Shown here: positions 26,421 to 35,212 of the stretch, piece by piece | How positions within the stretch are numbered: the stretch's first letter is position 1 | Layout of the letters: each line of letters begins with the position of its first letter | Source of the DNA: Burkholderiales bacterium | GTDB lineage: Bacteria > Pseudomonadota > Gammaproteobacteria > Burkholderiales > SG8-41 | Assembly: GCA_019635015.1 (NCBI GenBank) | Contig: JAHCAG010000020.1 | Location: 1 to 56,198, forward strand | Reading direction: 5' to 3' | DNA: 56,198 nt | Translations under genes and position numbers: made by a program | The notes under the pieces: generated by a model | The model's input: only the letters and a program-made list of their open reading frames with translations | Told to the model about the DNA's origin: nothing | The model's database searches: none

Positions 26421-27935
26421 TCACCAGGTGTAAGTCACGCTGTATCGCACAACAGCTTCCGCTCCCGCCGCCACCTTCACCGGAAACGTTACCGTCCGCG
26501 CATCGTCCTTCCGGTAATCATGCGTCTTGCTGCCAATGCTCCAGTTCGTCCAGCGGTAGAGGTTTTCCTTGACCATCACCGTCACGGTTTCCTTTTTCTG
26601 GTTGCGCAGTTTGACTTCGATCTCTTCGGTCATGGTCTTGCGTGAGCTGTCGACCGTGAAATTGACCTGCCGCCGTTCGCCGACGACGTCGAAGGCGGAG
26701 CCGAGTTTGACCAGAACCTGTTCGTTGCGCGGGGTGTGGTCGATGCTGTCTTCGCCGATGAATTCGAGCGTGCCGTCGGCGTCGTCGAGTTTGGCGACGC
26801 GGATGCGGCCGGCGGGGAGGGGCATGCCCATGTTCTGCTCTTTGCCGTTTTTGAAGCCGAGGTAGACGTCGACCTTTTTGTGGCCCTGCACGCCGTAGTT
26901 GCGGTCGGTGGCGGGGTTGCCGTGGGGGCGCAGTCCGGCGGCGCCGGCGTAGACCAGGGTTTTTTCGCAGGGCACGGCGCGGGCGGCGGGGAAGAGTTCG
27001 AGCTGCTGGGTCGAGTTGTCGGGCAGCGTGGTCGGGCGGCCGAGGGTGTAGAGGTGATATTCAAAGAAGGACTTTTCCTCGAAACCCTGGGCACTCATCT
27101 CAGACGCCATCGCGCGCTGCGCGGTGGGCGCCGCATACACCCGGCCCGGCGGTTGCACGCGCTGCACGTCGCCGGCGACGAGTTTCAGCTTCGCGTCGCT
27201 GTAGGACGCGCCGGAGCGGTTGACGATGCTGACCCAGGCGGCGACGTCGAGCGCGCAGCTGTTGGCTTTCGCGCCTTCACGCAGCGTGAGGTTGTAGTCG
27301 GCCCACCATGTCAGGCCGCCGGTCTGGTAGGACACGCGGGTCGCGTGTTTGCCGGCGCGTGCGGTTTCGAGGTCCCACACTAGCGTCGGCCGGGTGATCA
27401 GGCCGCCCGGCAGTTCGGGCAGGCGCACGCCGGCGTTGTGGGGCAGGGTCTGGATGCTGCCGTCATCGAGTTTCAGCACCAGGCCGCCGGTGGTGGAGAG
27501 CAGTGTGCCGGCAAACGATTCAGTGCTGCTGCCACGCACCTGGTCGATGCTGATGCGACGGTCGATGTATTTCTCCAGCAGTTTTTGGCTGTTGATGAGG
27601 TCGAACTGGAAATTCTGCGCCAGCACGCGGGTGCCGGCGGGATCGGTCAGGGATTCGAAGGAGACTGTCGTAGGGTCGATCAGCGCGGCGACGTCGCTGA
27701 AACGTGCGCCGCTGCGGCCGCGTTCGAGCTGCAGTTCGCGCTGCTGGCGCACCATCGCGTAACCGGGGATCGCGGCGCCGCCGAGATTGCCGCGCAGCAG
27801 TTCCGGCGGGATCGCGCCGGGACGGGTGCTGCTGTAGATCGTCAGTGCGGTGCCGCGGTCGGCGGCGAGGCCGGTGGCGGGGATCAGGGCGGCGAGGAGG
27901 GCGGCGGTGAGGGTGGAGCGGGTGAAGGCGGTCAT
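26421..27935 (-). CDS. DUF4139 domain secreted protein
   Basis: About 504 residues from ATG 27935 (AAGGAAACCAA upstream). A Sec signal peptide covers residues 1-24 (LTAALLAALIPATGLAA). The rest matches the DUF4139 family of beta-rich exported proteins: LTIYSSTRPGAIPPELLRG, GSSTESFAGTLLSTTGG, RVSYQTGGLTWWADYNLTL, EYHLYTLGRPTTLPDNSTQQ, and the ending VRYSVTYTW. These are probably periplasmic or surface proteins; no biochemical role is established. Monocistronic, followed by the HNH gene 61 bp away on the same strand. Confidence 0.85.
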   Translation of the reverse strand: MTAFTRSTLTAALLAALIPATGLAADRGTALTIYSSTRPGAIPPELLRGNLGGAAIPGYAMVRQQRELQLERGRSGARFSDVAALIDPTTVSFESLTDPAGTRVLAQNFQFDLINSQKLLEKYIDRRISIDQVRGSSTESFAGTLLSTTGGLVLKLDDGSIQTLPHNAGVRLPELPGGLITRPTLVWDLETARAGKHATRVSYQTGGLTWWADYNLTLREGAKANSCALDVAAWVSIVNRSGASYSDAKLKLVAGDVQRVQPPGRVYAAPTAQRAMASEMSAQGFEEKSFFEYHLYTLGRPTTLPDNSTQQLELFPAARAVPCEKTLVYAGAAGLRPHGNPATDRNYGVQGHKKVDVYLGFKNGKEQNMGMPLPAGRIRVAKLDDADGTLEFIGEDSIDHTPRNEQVLVKLGSAFDVVGERRQVNFTVDSSRKTMTEEIEVKLRNQKKETVTVMVKENLYRWTNWSIGSKTHDYRKDDARTVTFPVKVAAGAEAVVRYSVTYTW

Positions 27936-27972
27936 TTGGTTTCCTTGAAGTTTTTGTTTGCCCCTCACCCCG

Positions 27973-28004
27973 ACCCTCTCCCCACGAGTTCGTGGGGAGA
28001 GGGT
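27973..28004. repeat. 15-bp inverted repeat of the CCCTCTCCCC/GGGGAGAGGG type
   Basis: The arms ACCCTCTCCCCACGA and TCGTGGGGAGAGGGT flank a 2-base centre, preceded by CCCCTCACCCCG. This is a REP-like palindrome of a type common in proteobacterial intergenic DNA. It lies between the divergent DUF4139 and LOG-family genes. Confidence 0.65.
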
Positions 28005-28149
28005 GACATGCTCGCGAGGCTGGGCGTTGTGCTTGTAAACGCGGCAGCGGCGGGTTTGGGGTTAATTAAGTGTACGGCCGGCGGCGGGGCGGCTGTCCAT
28101 GCACTAGAATCGTGTGTCATCAAAAAGTTCATCGGGAGTGGTGTCTGCC

Positions 28150-28731
28150 ATGCACAGCGTCTGCATTTTCTGCGGTTCCAATACCGGCCGCGAGGCGGTG
28201 TATGCCGAAGCGACCCGAGAGCTGGTGCGGGCATTGGCGGCTGCCGGCATCCGCATCGTCTATGGCGGCGGCAACATTGGGCTGATGGGGGTGGTGGGTC
28301 AGGCGGCGCTGGAGGCCGGCGCGCATGTGATCGGTGTCACGCCGCGCAAGCTGCTGGAGCGCGAGGTGGTGCATACGGGACTCAGCGAGCTGCACGTGGT
28401 CGATTCGATGCATGAGCGCAAGGTGATGATGGCGGAGATTTCCGACACCTTTGTCGCGCTGCCGGGCGGGATGGGCACGCTGGACGAAATCTTCGAGATG
28501 ATCACGCTGAACCAGCTGGGCATGCAGCGCAAGCCCTGCGGTCTCTACAACATCTCCGGCTTTTACGACGGGCTCTGCGATTTTCTCGACCATGCGGTGG
28601 CCGAACGTTTCATTCATGCCGGCCATCGCGACATGATCGTCGTTGCGGACGAGCCGGGGCCGATGATCAGGCGCCTGCAGGACTGGACCATGCCGGAGGT
28701 CAGCAAGTGGATGGATGCCAAACCGGCCTGA
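28150..28731 (+). CDS. LOG-family (TIGR00730) nucleotide 5'-monophosphate phosphoribohydrolase
   Basis: About 193 residues from ATG 28150 (MHSVCIFCGSNTGREAVY). Family motifs are CIFCGSNTG, YGGGNIGLMGVVGQAAL, ERKVMMAEISDTFVALPGGMGTLDEIFEM (the PGGxGTxxE motif) and the Rossmann-like C-terminus. LOG proteins remove ribose 5-phosphate from nucleoside monophosphates, such as cytokinin ribotides in plants; bacterial roles probably lie in nucleotide turnover. It is divergent from the DUF4139 gene and precedes soeA by 110 bp. Confidence 0.88.
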   Translation: MHSVCIFCGSNTGREAVYAEATRELVRALAAAGIRIVYGGGNIGLMGVVGQAALEAGAHVIGVTPRKLLEREVVHTGLSELHVVDSMHERKVMMAEISDTFVALPGGMGTLDEIFEMITLNQLGMQRKPCGLYNISGFYDGLCDFLDHAVAERFIHAGHRDMIVVADEPGPMIRRLQDWTMPEVSKWMDAKPA

Positions 28732-28841
28732 GGTTCTGCTGTTTATGGCCCCATAAGTCATGACCTCATAAGTAATTTCGACGCAGGACGCAAGCGGTCG
28801 CGCCTACAATCGGTGGTTGGTCAGAAAGGGACGCCAGCACC

Positions 28842-31733
28842 ATGAATGCCCCCCTCGAAAGTCCTCCCGCAGTCGCCGAAACCCGGAACACCACCTGTTA
28901 TATGTGCGCCTGCCGCTGCGGCATCCGCGTGCATCTGAAGAACGGCGAAGTCCGCTATATCGAGGGCAATCCCGAACACCCGCTGAACAAGGGGGTGATC
29001 TGCGCCAAGGGCGCCTCGGGCATCATGAAACAGTATTCGCCGGCGCGGCTGACCCGACCGCTGCGGCGCAAGGCCGGCGCGGAACGTGGTGCCGGCGAGT
29101 TCGAACCGATCAGCTGGGACGAGGCGTTCTCGATCATGGAGGAACGCTTGCGCAAGATCCGTTCGACCGATCCGAAGAAGTTCGCACTGTTCACCGGCCG
29201 CGACCAGATGCAGGCGCTGACCGGCATGTTCGCGCGCCAGTTCGGCACCCCCAACTATGCAGCCCATGGCGGCTTCTGTTCGGTCAACATGGCCGCCGGC
29301 ATGATCTACACCATCGGCGGCAGTTTCTGGGAGTTCGGCGGGCCCGACCTCGACCGCGCCAAGCTGTTCGTGATGATCGGCACCGCCGAGGACCATCATT
29401 CCAATCCACTGAAAATCGCGATTTCGAAGTTCAAGCGCCGCGGCGGGCGTTTCATTTCGGTGAACCCGGTGCGCACCGGTTATTCGGCGATCGCCGACGA
29501 GTGGGTCCCGATCCGCCCCGGCACCGACGGCGCGCTGCTGCTGGCGCTGACCCACGAGATTCTCAATACCGGCCTTTATGACCGTGCCTTCCTCGCGCGT
29601 TACAGCAATGCCGGCTACCTGATCAACACCGACCCGGCGAGTCCGGAGCAGGGCATGCCGGTGTGTTCCGGTGCGACCGCCAAGGGCGACAACCCCGAGC
29701 ATCGCCACGACCAGCTGTGGTGGGACCGGCTCAGCGGCCGCGCGGTGCCCAACCACACGCCCGGCGCGGACCCGGCGCTGCTCGGTGCATACCGGCTCGA
29801 CGACGGTACCCCGGTGAAGCCGGCCTTCCAACTGCTGCTGGAGCGGGTCAAGGAATACACGCCGGAGTGGGCGGAGGGCATCACCGGCATTCCAGCGGCG
29901 CGTATCCGCCGCCTTGCGCACGAGATGGGCATCACTGCGCGCGACCAGCGGATCGAACTGCCGATCGCCTGGACCGATTCCTGGGGGCAGGAGCACGACA
30001 CGGTCACCGGCAATCCGGTGGCCTTCCACGCGATGCGCGGGCTGGCGGCGCATTCCAACGGTTTCCAGACGGTGCGCGCGCTGGCGGTGCTGATGTCGGT
30101 GCTGGGCACCATCGACCGGCCCGGCGGTTTCCGCCACAAGGCGCCGTTCCCGCGTGCGATTCCGCCGATGGCGAAACCGCCGAAGGGGCCGGAGGCGGTG
30201 CAGCCGGACACGCCGCTCGCCGGGCTGGCGCTGGGCTGGCCGGCGGGTCCGGACGACTTGAGCATCGATGCCGACGGCGGCCCGCTGCGCATCGACAAGG
30301 CCTTTTCCTGGGAATACCCGCTGGCGGTGCACGGCATGATGCACAACGTGATCACCAATGCCTGGCGCGGCGACCCGTACCGCATCGACACGCTGATGAT
30401 CTTCATGGCCAACATGGCCTGGAACTCGACGATGAACACCGTCGAGGTGCGCAAGATGCTCAACGACCGCGACGAGCAGGGCGAATACAAAATCCCCTTC
30501 CTGATCGTCTGCGATGCCTTCCAGTCGGAGATGACGGCCTTCGCCGATCTCGTGCTGCCGGATACGACCTACCTCGAGCGCCACGACGTGATGTCGATGC
30601 TCGACCGGCCGATTTCGGAGTTCGACGGGCCGGTGGATTCGGTGCGCATCCCGGTGCTGCCGCCCAAGGGCGAGTGCAAACCTTTCCAGGAAGTGCTGAT
30701 CGAGCTCGGCACGCGGCTGAAGTTTCCGGCCTTCACGGACAAGGAGGGCGCGCGCAAGTACCGCGACTATCCGGACTTCATCGTCAATTTCGAGACCGAA
30801 CCGGGTTCGGGCATCGGCTTCCTCGCCGGCTGGCGCGGCCGTGGCGGCGAGAAGGCGATGGTCGGTGAACCCAATCCGCGGCAGTGGGCGATGTACGAAA
30901 AGAACAACTGCGTGTTCCACCACGTGCTGCCGCGTTCGTACCAGTACATGCGCAACTGGAACCAGGGTTACCACGAGTGGGCGCAGCGCACGCGGGTGCG
31001 CCGCTACACCGACCCGATCGTGATCCAGATCTATTCCGAGGTACTGCAGAAATTCCGCATGGCCGCCGAAGGACGCGGGCCGTCAAAGCGGCGGCCGCCG
31101 GAACACCTGCGCGAGCGCCTGATGATCTACTGCGATCCGCTGCCTTTCTACTACGCGCCGCTGGAAGTGCAGGCCACCGACACCGCGCGGTATCCGCTGG
31201 CGGCGATCACCCAGCGGCCGATGGCGATGTACCACTCCTGGGATTCGCAGAATGCCTGGCTGCGCCAGATACATGCTCATAACTATTTGTTTATAAACGA
31301 AAAAACGGCAACATCTCTGGGCATCGCCGACGACGACTGGATCTGGGTCGAGTCGATGCACGGGCGCGTGCGCTGCATGTGTCGCGTCAGCGAGGCGGTG
31401 GAGCCGGGTACGGTGTGGACCTGGAATGCGATCGGCAAGGCGCAGGGGGCCTGGGGTCTCGCACCGGATGCCAACGAGGCGCAGCGCGGCTTCCTGCTGA
31501 ATCACGTGATTGCCGAAGAACTGCCGGCTGCCGAAGGCCGGCGCATGTCCAATTCCGATCCGGTGACCGGGCAGGCGGGCTGGTATGACGTGCGCGTGCG
31601 CATCCGCAAGGCCGCAGCGGACGAGCCGGCGGAAACGTCGCCGCAGTTCGCGCCGCTGCCTGCGGCACCAGGCACCGGCCGCGTACGCAAACTGTGGCAG
31701 GCCTTTGTCGCCGGCAAGGGGGAATTCAAATGA
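28842..31733 (+). CDS. soeA: Molybdopterin oxidoreductase, SoeA-type sulfite dehydrogenase catalytic subunit
   Basis: 963-residue DMSO-reductase-family enzyme. The N-terminal [4Fe-4S] site is C19-x2-C22-x3-C26 with the fourth Cys in GVICAKG. Then come FEPISWDEAF, molybdopterin-binding regions (RDQMQALTGMFARQFGTPNY, NPVRTGYSAIADEWVPIRPG), and a C-terminal cofactor domain (HNYLFINEKTATSLGIADDD). There is no Tat signal, so it faces the cytoplasm. Size, lack of signal and the following SoeB- and SoeC-like genes match SoeABC, which oxidises sulfite to sulfate in the cytoplasm and feeds electrons to quinone. Polysulfide, thiosulfate or DMSO reductase relatives usually carry a Tat signal. An AT-rich, unusual-codon patch lies at 31268-31310. 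Confidence 0.85.
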   Translation: MNAPLESPPAVAETRNTTCYMCACRCGIRVHLKNGEVRYIEGNPEHPLNKGVICAKGASGIMKQYSPARLTRPLRRKAGAERGAGEFEPISWDEAFSIMEERLRKIRSTDPKKFALFTGRDQMQALTGMFARQFGTPNYAAHGGFCSVNMAAGMIYTIGGSFWEFGGPDLDRAKLFVMIGTAEDHHSNPLKIAISKFKRRGGRFISVNPVRTGYSAIADEWVPIRPGTDGALLLALTHEILNTGLYDRAFLARYSNAGYLINTDPASPEQGMPVCSGATAKGDNPEHRHDQLWWDRLSGRAVPNHTPGADPALLGAYRLDDGTPVKPAFQLLLERVKEYTPEWAEGITGIPAARIRRLAHEMGITARDQRIELPIAWTDSWGQEHDTVTGNPVAFHAMRGLAAHSNGFQTVRALAVLMSVLGTIDRPGGFRHKAPFPRAIPPMAKPPKGPEAVQPDTPLAGLALGWPAGPDDLSIDADGGPLRIDKAFSWEYPLAVHGMMHNVITNAWRGDPYRIDTLMIFMANMAWNSTMNTVEVRKMLNDRDEQGEYKIPFLIVCDAFQSEMTAFADLVLPDTTYLERHDVMSMLDRPISEFDGPVDSVRIPVLPPKGECKPFQEVLIELGTRLKFPAFTDKEGARKYRDYPDFIVNFETEPGSGIGFLAGWRGRGGEKAMVGEPNPRQWAMYEKNNCVFHHVLPRSYQYMRNWNQGYHEWAQRTRVRRYTDPIVIQIYSEVLQKFRMAAEGRGPSKRRPPEHLRERLMIYCDPLPFYYAPLEVQATDTARYPLAAITQRPMAMYHSWDSQNAWLRQIHAHNYLFINEKTATSLGIADDDWIWVESMHGRVRCMCRVSEAVEPGTVWTWNAIGKAQGAWGLAPDANEAQRGFLLNHVIAEELPAAEGRRMSNSDPVTGQAGWYDVRVRIRKAAADEPAETSPQFAPLPAAPGTGRVRKLWQAFVAGKGEFK

Positions 31734-31761
31734 CCCAGTTGAATGAATTGGAGTACTCGCG

Positions 31762-32493
31762 ATGACTCAGCTCGCGTTGGTGATCGATCTCAATGTCTGC
31801 GTCGGCTGCCATGCCTGCGTGACCAGCTGCAAGGAATGGAACACCTCGGGCGAAGCGGGTTTCATGTCCGACGACAATCCCTACGACCGCGATCCGACCG
31901 GGACCTTCTTCAATCGCGTGCAGACCTTCGAGGTCGGCGAGTTTCCCAACACCCAGACCGTGCATTTTCCGAAATCCTGCCTGCATTGCGAGGATCCGCC
32001 CTGCGTGCCGGTGTGCCCGACCGGCGCCAGCTACAAGCGGCCGGAGGACGGCATCGTGCTGGTCGACTACGACAAGTGCATCGGCTGCAAATATTGTTCC
32101 TGGGCCTGTCCCTACGGCGTGCGCGAACTCGACGAACACCAGAAGGTGATGAAGAAATGTACCCTCTGCGTCGACCGCATCACCGATACCAGGCTGCCGG
32201 AGGCCGAACGCAAGCCGGCCTGCGTGCTGGCCTGCCCGACCAGTGCACGGCTCTATGGCGACATCCACGACGAGGAGTCGGTGGTGTCGAAGGCGATCCG
32301 TGAGGCCGCGGGTTACACGCTGATGCCGGAGTGGGGCACCCAGCCGGCCAATCACTACCTGCCGCGGCGCAAGACCGAAATGCGCATCCACGAGGACGAG
32401 CTGGAGCGCGCCGACAACCCGCTGAAAATCGACGGCCGCAAGCCGAAGCCGGGCTTGCGCGACCCCTCGCTCGATGATGTGACCTCCTGGTGA
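31762..32493 (+). CDS. soeB: SoeB-type [4Fe-4S] ferredoxin-like electron-transfer subunit
   Basis: 243-residue iron-sulfur subunit with four cysteine clusters: CVGCHACVTSC, CLHCEDPPCVPVC, CIGCKYCSWAC, and CTLC plus CVLACP. This is the usual DmsB/PhsB-type arrangement for four [4Fe-4S] centres. It wires electrons from the molybdenum site of SoeA to the membrane anchor. The C-terminal tail with HYLPRRKTEMRIHEDELE is seen in SoeB-like proteins. It begins 28 bp after soeA, and soeC follows 16 bp later; one operon. Confidence 0.9.
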   Translation: MTQLALVIDLNVCVGCHACVTSCKEWNTSGEAGFMSDDNPYDRDPTGTFFNRVQTFEVGEFPNTQTVHFPKSCLHCEDPPCVPVCPTGASYKRPEDGIVLVDYDKCIGCKYCSWACPYGVRELDEHQKVMKKCTLCVDRITDTRLPEAERKPACVLACPTSARLYGDIHDEESVVSKAIREAAGYTLMPEWGTQPANHYLPRRKTEMRIHEDELERADNPLKIDGRKPKPGLRDPSLDDVTSW

Positions 32494-32509
32494 GCGGAGG
32501 ACGACGCAG

Positions 32510-33448
32510 ATGAATCCGGCTTTTTCAGTGGTTTTCCTGACCACGCTGATCGGCGCGGGGCAGGGCCTGGTGCTGGGCCTGTTCGTGGTCGAGGCGCGCG
32601 CGGCGGCGGGACTGCTGGCCGCACCGTCGACGACACTCTATGTCGCGGGCTGCGTGCTGGCGCTGCTGCTGCTGGCGGCAGGGCTACTGGCCTCGTTTTT
32701 CCACCTCGGTCACCCCGAACGGGCCTGGCGCGCGGCGGCGATGTGGCGCACGTCCTGGCTGTCGCGCGAAGTGATCGTGCTGCCGGCCTTCATGGCGGCA
32801 GTCACGGTGTACGGCTGGGCGCACTGGCAGGGTTTGCCCGGCACGCTGTGGATCGGCGGCTTGGCGGCGGCGCTGTGCCTCGCGCTGTTCCTCTGCACCG
32901 GCATGATCTACGCCTGCATCCGTTTCCTGCAGGAATGGGCGACGCCGCTGACGCTGGTGAATTTCACGCTGATCGGCTGCGCCTCCGGCGTGGTGCTGCT
33001 GACCGCGCTGGCTGCCGCGCTGGGCGAGCCGCTGGTGGAGGTGGTCGGCGCCTGGGCGCTGGGCCTGACCGTCGCCGGGCTGGTCACGCGTTCGGCGGCG
33101 CTGTGGCGCAACGCCCGGCTGAAGCCGCGTTCCACCTTGCAGACGGCAATCGGAGTCAAACATCCGCGGATCGTGCAGAAGGCCCAGGGTTTCATGGGCG
33201 GCTCCTTCAACACCCGTGAGTTTTTCCACGGCCGGGGGCCGGGCACGCTGCGGGCGGTGAAATGGTTGTTCATTATCGCCGGCTTCGTGCTGCCACTGCT
33301 GCTGCTTGCCGGCGGGCTGGCGGTGTCCTCGCCGGCGCTGCTGTGGCTGGCGGTGCTGCTGCAGTTCGCCGGGTTAACGGCCGAAAGATGGTTCTTTTTT
33401 GCGCAGGCAAACCATCCGCAAAACCTTTATTATCAGGCGGTCTCCTGA
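32510..33448 (+). CDS. soeC: SoeC/DmsC-type membrane anchor subunit
   Basis: 312-residue integral membrane protein with about eight spans, of the DmsC anchor family. FSVVFLTTLIGAGQGLVLGLF is the first span; the conserved FHLGHPERAWRAAAMWRTSWLSREV loop includes the quinone-site region typical of DmsC. It would pass electrons from SoeB to the quinone pool. ATG 32510 follows GGAGGAC. With soeA and soeB it completes a respiratory sulfite oxidase of cytoplasmic orientation. Confidence 0.87.
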   Translation: MNPAFSVVFLTTLIGAGQGLVLGLFVVEARAAAGLLAAPSTTLYVAGCVLALLLLAAGLLASFFHLGHPERAWRAAAMWRTSWLSREVIVLPAFMAAVTVYGWAHWQGLPGTLWIGGLAAALCLALFLCTGMIYACIRFLQEWATPLTLVNFTLIGCASGVVLLTALAAALGEPLVEVVGAWALGLTVAGLVTRSAALWRNARLKPRSTLQTAIGVKHPRIVQKAQGFMGGSFNTREFFHGRGPGTLRAVKWLFIIAGFVLPLLLLAGGLAVSSPALLWLAVLLQFAGLTAERWFFFAQANHPQNLYYQAVS

Positions 33449-33479
33449 ACCCTATGAATTCCGCCGTCAACGCAGTGCG

Positions 33480-33800
33480 ATGCCGCCGCTCCAGATCATT
33501 ACCTACCGGGTTCGTCGCACCTACCATTCAGTCCGCAGCCTGACCCAGCGCGAGAAGGATTTCCTGATCGGCGAATTGCAGCAGGCCCGCGGCCTGATGC
33601 CGATCCTGATGAAGCAGCGCAACGGCCAGCGCTGGACCCCGGAGGAGCGCGCGGAACTGCGCGGCCACTTTGGTCGCCTGTCGCGCCTCAGCCCTTACCT
33701 GGTGCTGGTGGTGATGCCCGGCGGTTTTCTGATGCTGCCGGTGTTCGCCTGGTGGCTGGACCGGCGGCGCCTGCGCCAGCAGCAGCCTTCGCAGGACTGA
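33480..33800 (+). CDS. Small LETM1-like membrane-associated protein
   Basis: 106 residues from ATG 33480 (MPPLQIITYRVRRTYHSV). The helical stretch LTQREKDFLIGELQQARGLMP, then RLSPYLVLVVMPGGFLMLPVFAWWLDRR with one membrane segment (about 70-93), resembles the ribosome-binding domain of LETM1 proteins, which contains the conserved P-GG-L pattern. Bacterial short LETM1-like proteins have no established function. It lies 31 bp after soeC and may be read through from that operon. Confidence 0.65.
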   Translation: MPPLQIITYRVRRTYHSVRSLTQREKDFLIGELQQARGLMPILMKQRNGQRWTPEERAELRGHFGRLSRLSPYLVLVVMPGGFLMLPVFAWWLDRRRLRQQQPSQD

Positions 33801-33851
33801 AGGCGCAGGGCTTAAGCAGCCGGTTTCCGTTTTTTCGTCCGAGAGGCTGTC

Positions 33852-34415
33852 ATGGTTGCCTTCTGGTACCTGCTGATCCTTGCGCCCTTCATCGCGATCC
33901 CCGTACTGTGGTGGAACTACCGCCGCAAGCTGGCGCAGAAGGAGGAACTGGCGGGCATGCGCTGGGAGCGGCTGGTCGGCACGGCCGGCACCCCTGATGC
34001 GCCCGCACCGGCATTGACAGCGGCAACCCCGGAATACCGGCGGCGCGAACGACTGCTCGATACCGGGCAGACCCTGGTCTACCTGCTGCTGAAGCAAGGC
34101 ATGCCCGACCACGAAATCCTGGTCAATGTCGCGCTGGCCGACCTGCTTGATTCACCGGCCGGCGGCGGCGATGCCGGATCGGTGCCGCCGCAGCGGCTGC
34201 TGGCACAGCATCGCGTCGATTTCGTGATCTGCAGCAAGGCCATGCAGCCGGTGGTGGCGGTGGATCTGCTGGCCGCGGAAGCGCCGGCGGCACTGACCAC
34301 GGCCCCTGACTTCAAGTCACAGTGCCTGCACCGCGCGGGGATCCGCCATGTCCGCCTGGTCCGCGGCGCGCTGCCGGCACGCCAGGAAATCCGCACCCGG
34401 GTGCTGGGCGGCTGA
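33852..34415 (+). CDS. DUF2726-containing membrane-anchored protein
   Basis: 187 residues. An N-terminal membrane span at residues 3-22 (AFWYLLILAPFIAIPVLWW) is followed by a charged stretch and a DUF2726-like nuclease-fold domain: QRLLAQHRVDFVICSKAMQPVVAVDL, then KSQCLHRAGIRHVRLVRG. The order D-(core)-VDL-K is reminiscent of restriction-endonuclease-like folds. An AGAGGCTGTC sequence precedes ATG 33852. Convergent with marC. No specific function is known. Confidence 0.7.
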   Translation: MVAFWYLLILAPFIAIPVLWWNYRRKLAQKEELAGMRWERLVGTAGTPDAPAPALTAATPEYRRRERLLDTGQTLVYLLLKQGMPDHEILVNVALADLLDSPAGGGDAGSVPPQRLLAQHRVDFVICSKAMQPVVAVDLLAAEAPAALTTAPDFKSQCLHRAGIRHVRLVRGALPARQEIRTRVLGG

Positions 34416-34426
34416 GATCTTCCCGG

Positions 34427-35059
34427 TCAGAGTTTCGAGCTGATTTCGCGCCACCAGCTGCCGCCGCCGATCATGATCATTTCTATGGCGATGGTGCCGA
34501 TCAGCAGCGCCGAGACCCGGCCGACGACTTCCATGTAGCGGTCGATCAGCCGCGCGTTGCGCTCCTTGACGTAGTCGTGGGCGAATTTCAGCGCCACGAC
34601 CAGGGTCATGGTCAGCGCCAGCGTGCCGAAAATCACCAGTCCGGAAATCGCCACGTCGTGGCGGGCGCCGATGACCACCGCGGCGCTGACCGTGCCCGGG
34701 CCGATCAGGAAGGGCATCGCCACCGAGCCGGCAAGGTGCTCGGGAGGGCCGCGGGTGGCGCGGATGGCGTCCACCCCGGTGAACACGAAACGGATGCCGA
34801 TCATCAGGAAAATGATGCCGCCGAAAAGCTGGAAGGAGGCAAAGCTGACCTGCAGGTAGTTGGTGAAAATGGCTTCGCCGCCCCAGGCAAACAGCCAGAA
34901 CACCACGCCGCTGATCAGGGAGGCGCGGGTCAGCACCCCGGCAAATACCGGTGTTTTTAAATCGGTAATTAAATCAAGTAGATAGATGCTCAACAAGAAA
35001 GGGTTGAGAAGGGCGAAGAAGAGCGTGAAGGATTGCAGCAGGACCTGGTCGTTCAGCAT
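34427..35059 (-). CDS. MarC/UPF0056-family inner-membrane protein
   Basis: 210 residues with about six spans. MarC-family features are FFALLNPFLLSIYLLDL (the NPF motif), ASFQLFGGIIFLMIGIRFV, and AMPFLIGPGTVSAAVVIG (the P-xxxGPG motif). These proteins were once linked to multiple antibiotic resistance in E. coli, but the role is now unclear. The N-terminal part is coded by an AT-rich patch (34950-34982) unlike the rest of the gene. It is divergent from ectA with a 153-bp intergenic region that holds the ectoine promoter. Confidence 0.88.
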   Translation of the reverse strand: MLNDQVLLQSFTLFFALLNPFLLSIYLLDLITDLKTPVFAGVLTRASLISGVVFWLFAWGGEAIFTNYLQVSFASFQLFGGIIFLMIGIRFVFTGVDAIRATRGPPEHLAGSVAMPFLIGPGTVSAAVVIGARHDVAISGLVIFGTLALTMTLVVALKFAHDYVKERNARLIDRYMEVVGRVSALLIGTIAIEMIMIGGGSWWREISSKL

Positions 35060-35124
35060 CGTGGAGGGAGGCTCCTGAAATTAAAACTAATATCTAACTT
35101 GTTGAATATAAACAGTAATATGGC

Positions 35125-35153
35125 TTGACCCTGAGGTGTCAGTCCATTATAAT
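35125..35153 (+). promoter_or_regulatory. Near-consensus sigma-70 promoter for ectABCD
   Basis: TTGACC (35125-35130) and TATAAT (35148-35153) are separated by exactly 17 bp. The start point would fall near 35160, giving a leader of about 50 nt before the GTG of ectA. The surrounding 35080-35212 region is strongly AT-rich. Such a strong core implies that osmotic control acts by other means, for example on promoter opening or through the supercoiling-sensitive AT-rich flank. Confidence 0.75.
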
Positions 35154-35212
35154 AGACGTCCTCAAAAAAGTCCCAAGATCAACTTAACTTGTTGTTTAAA
35201 TTGAATATATAG

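Noticed and set aside
28842..31733. Possible selenocysteine in the molybdoenzyme, as in some formate dehydrogenases
   Set aside because: The soeA frame is open without an internal TGA, and the protein is SoeA-like rather than a formate dehydrogenase.
35060..35212. An ectR-like regulator or osmosensory RNA upstream of ectA
   Set aside because: No regulator gene is adjacent and no stable RNA structure is evident in the AT-rich leader; only a standard promoter can be supported.
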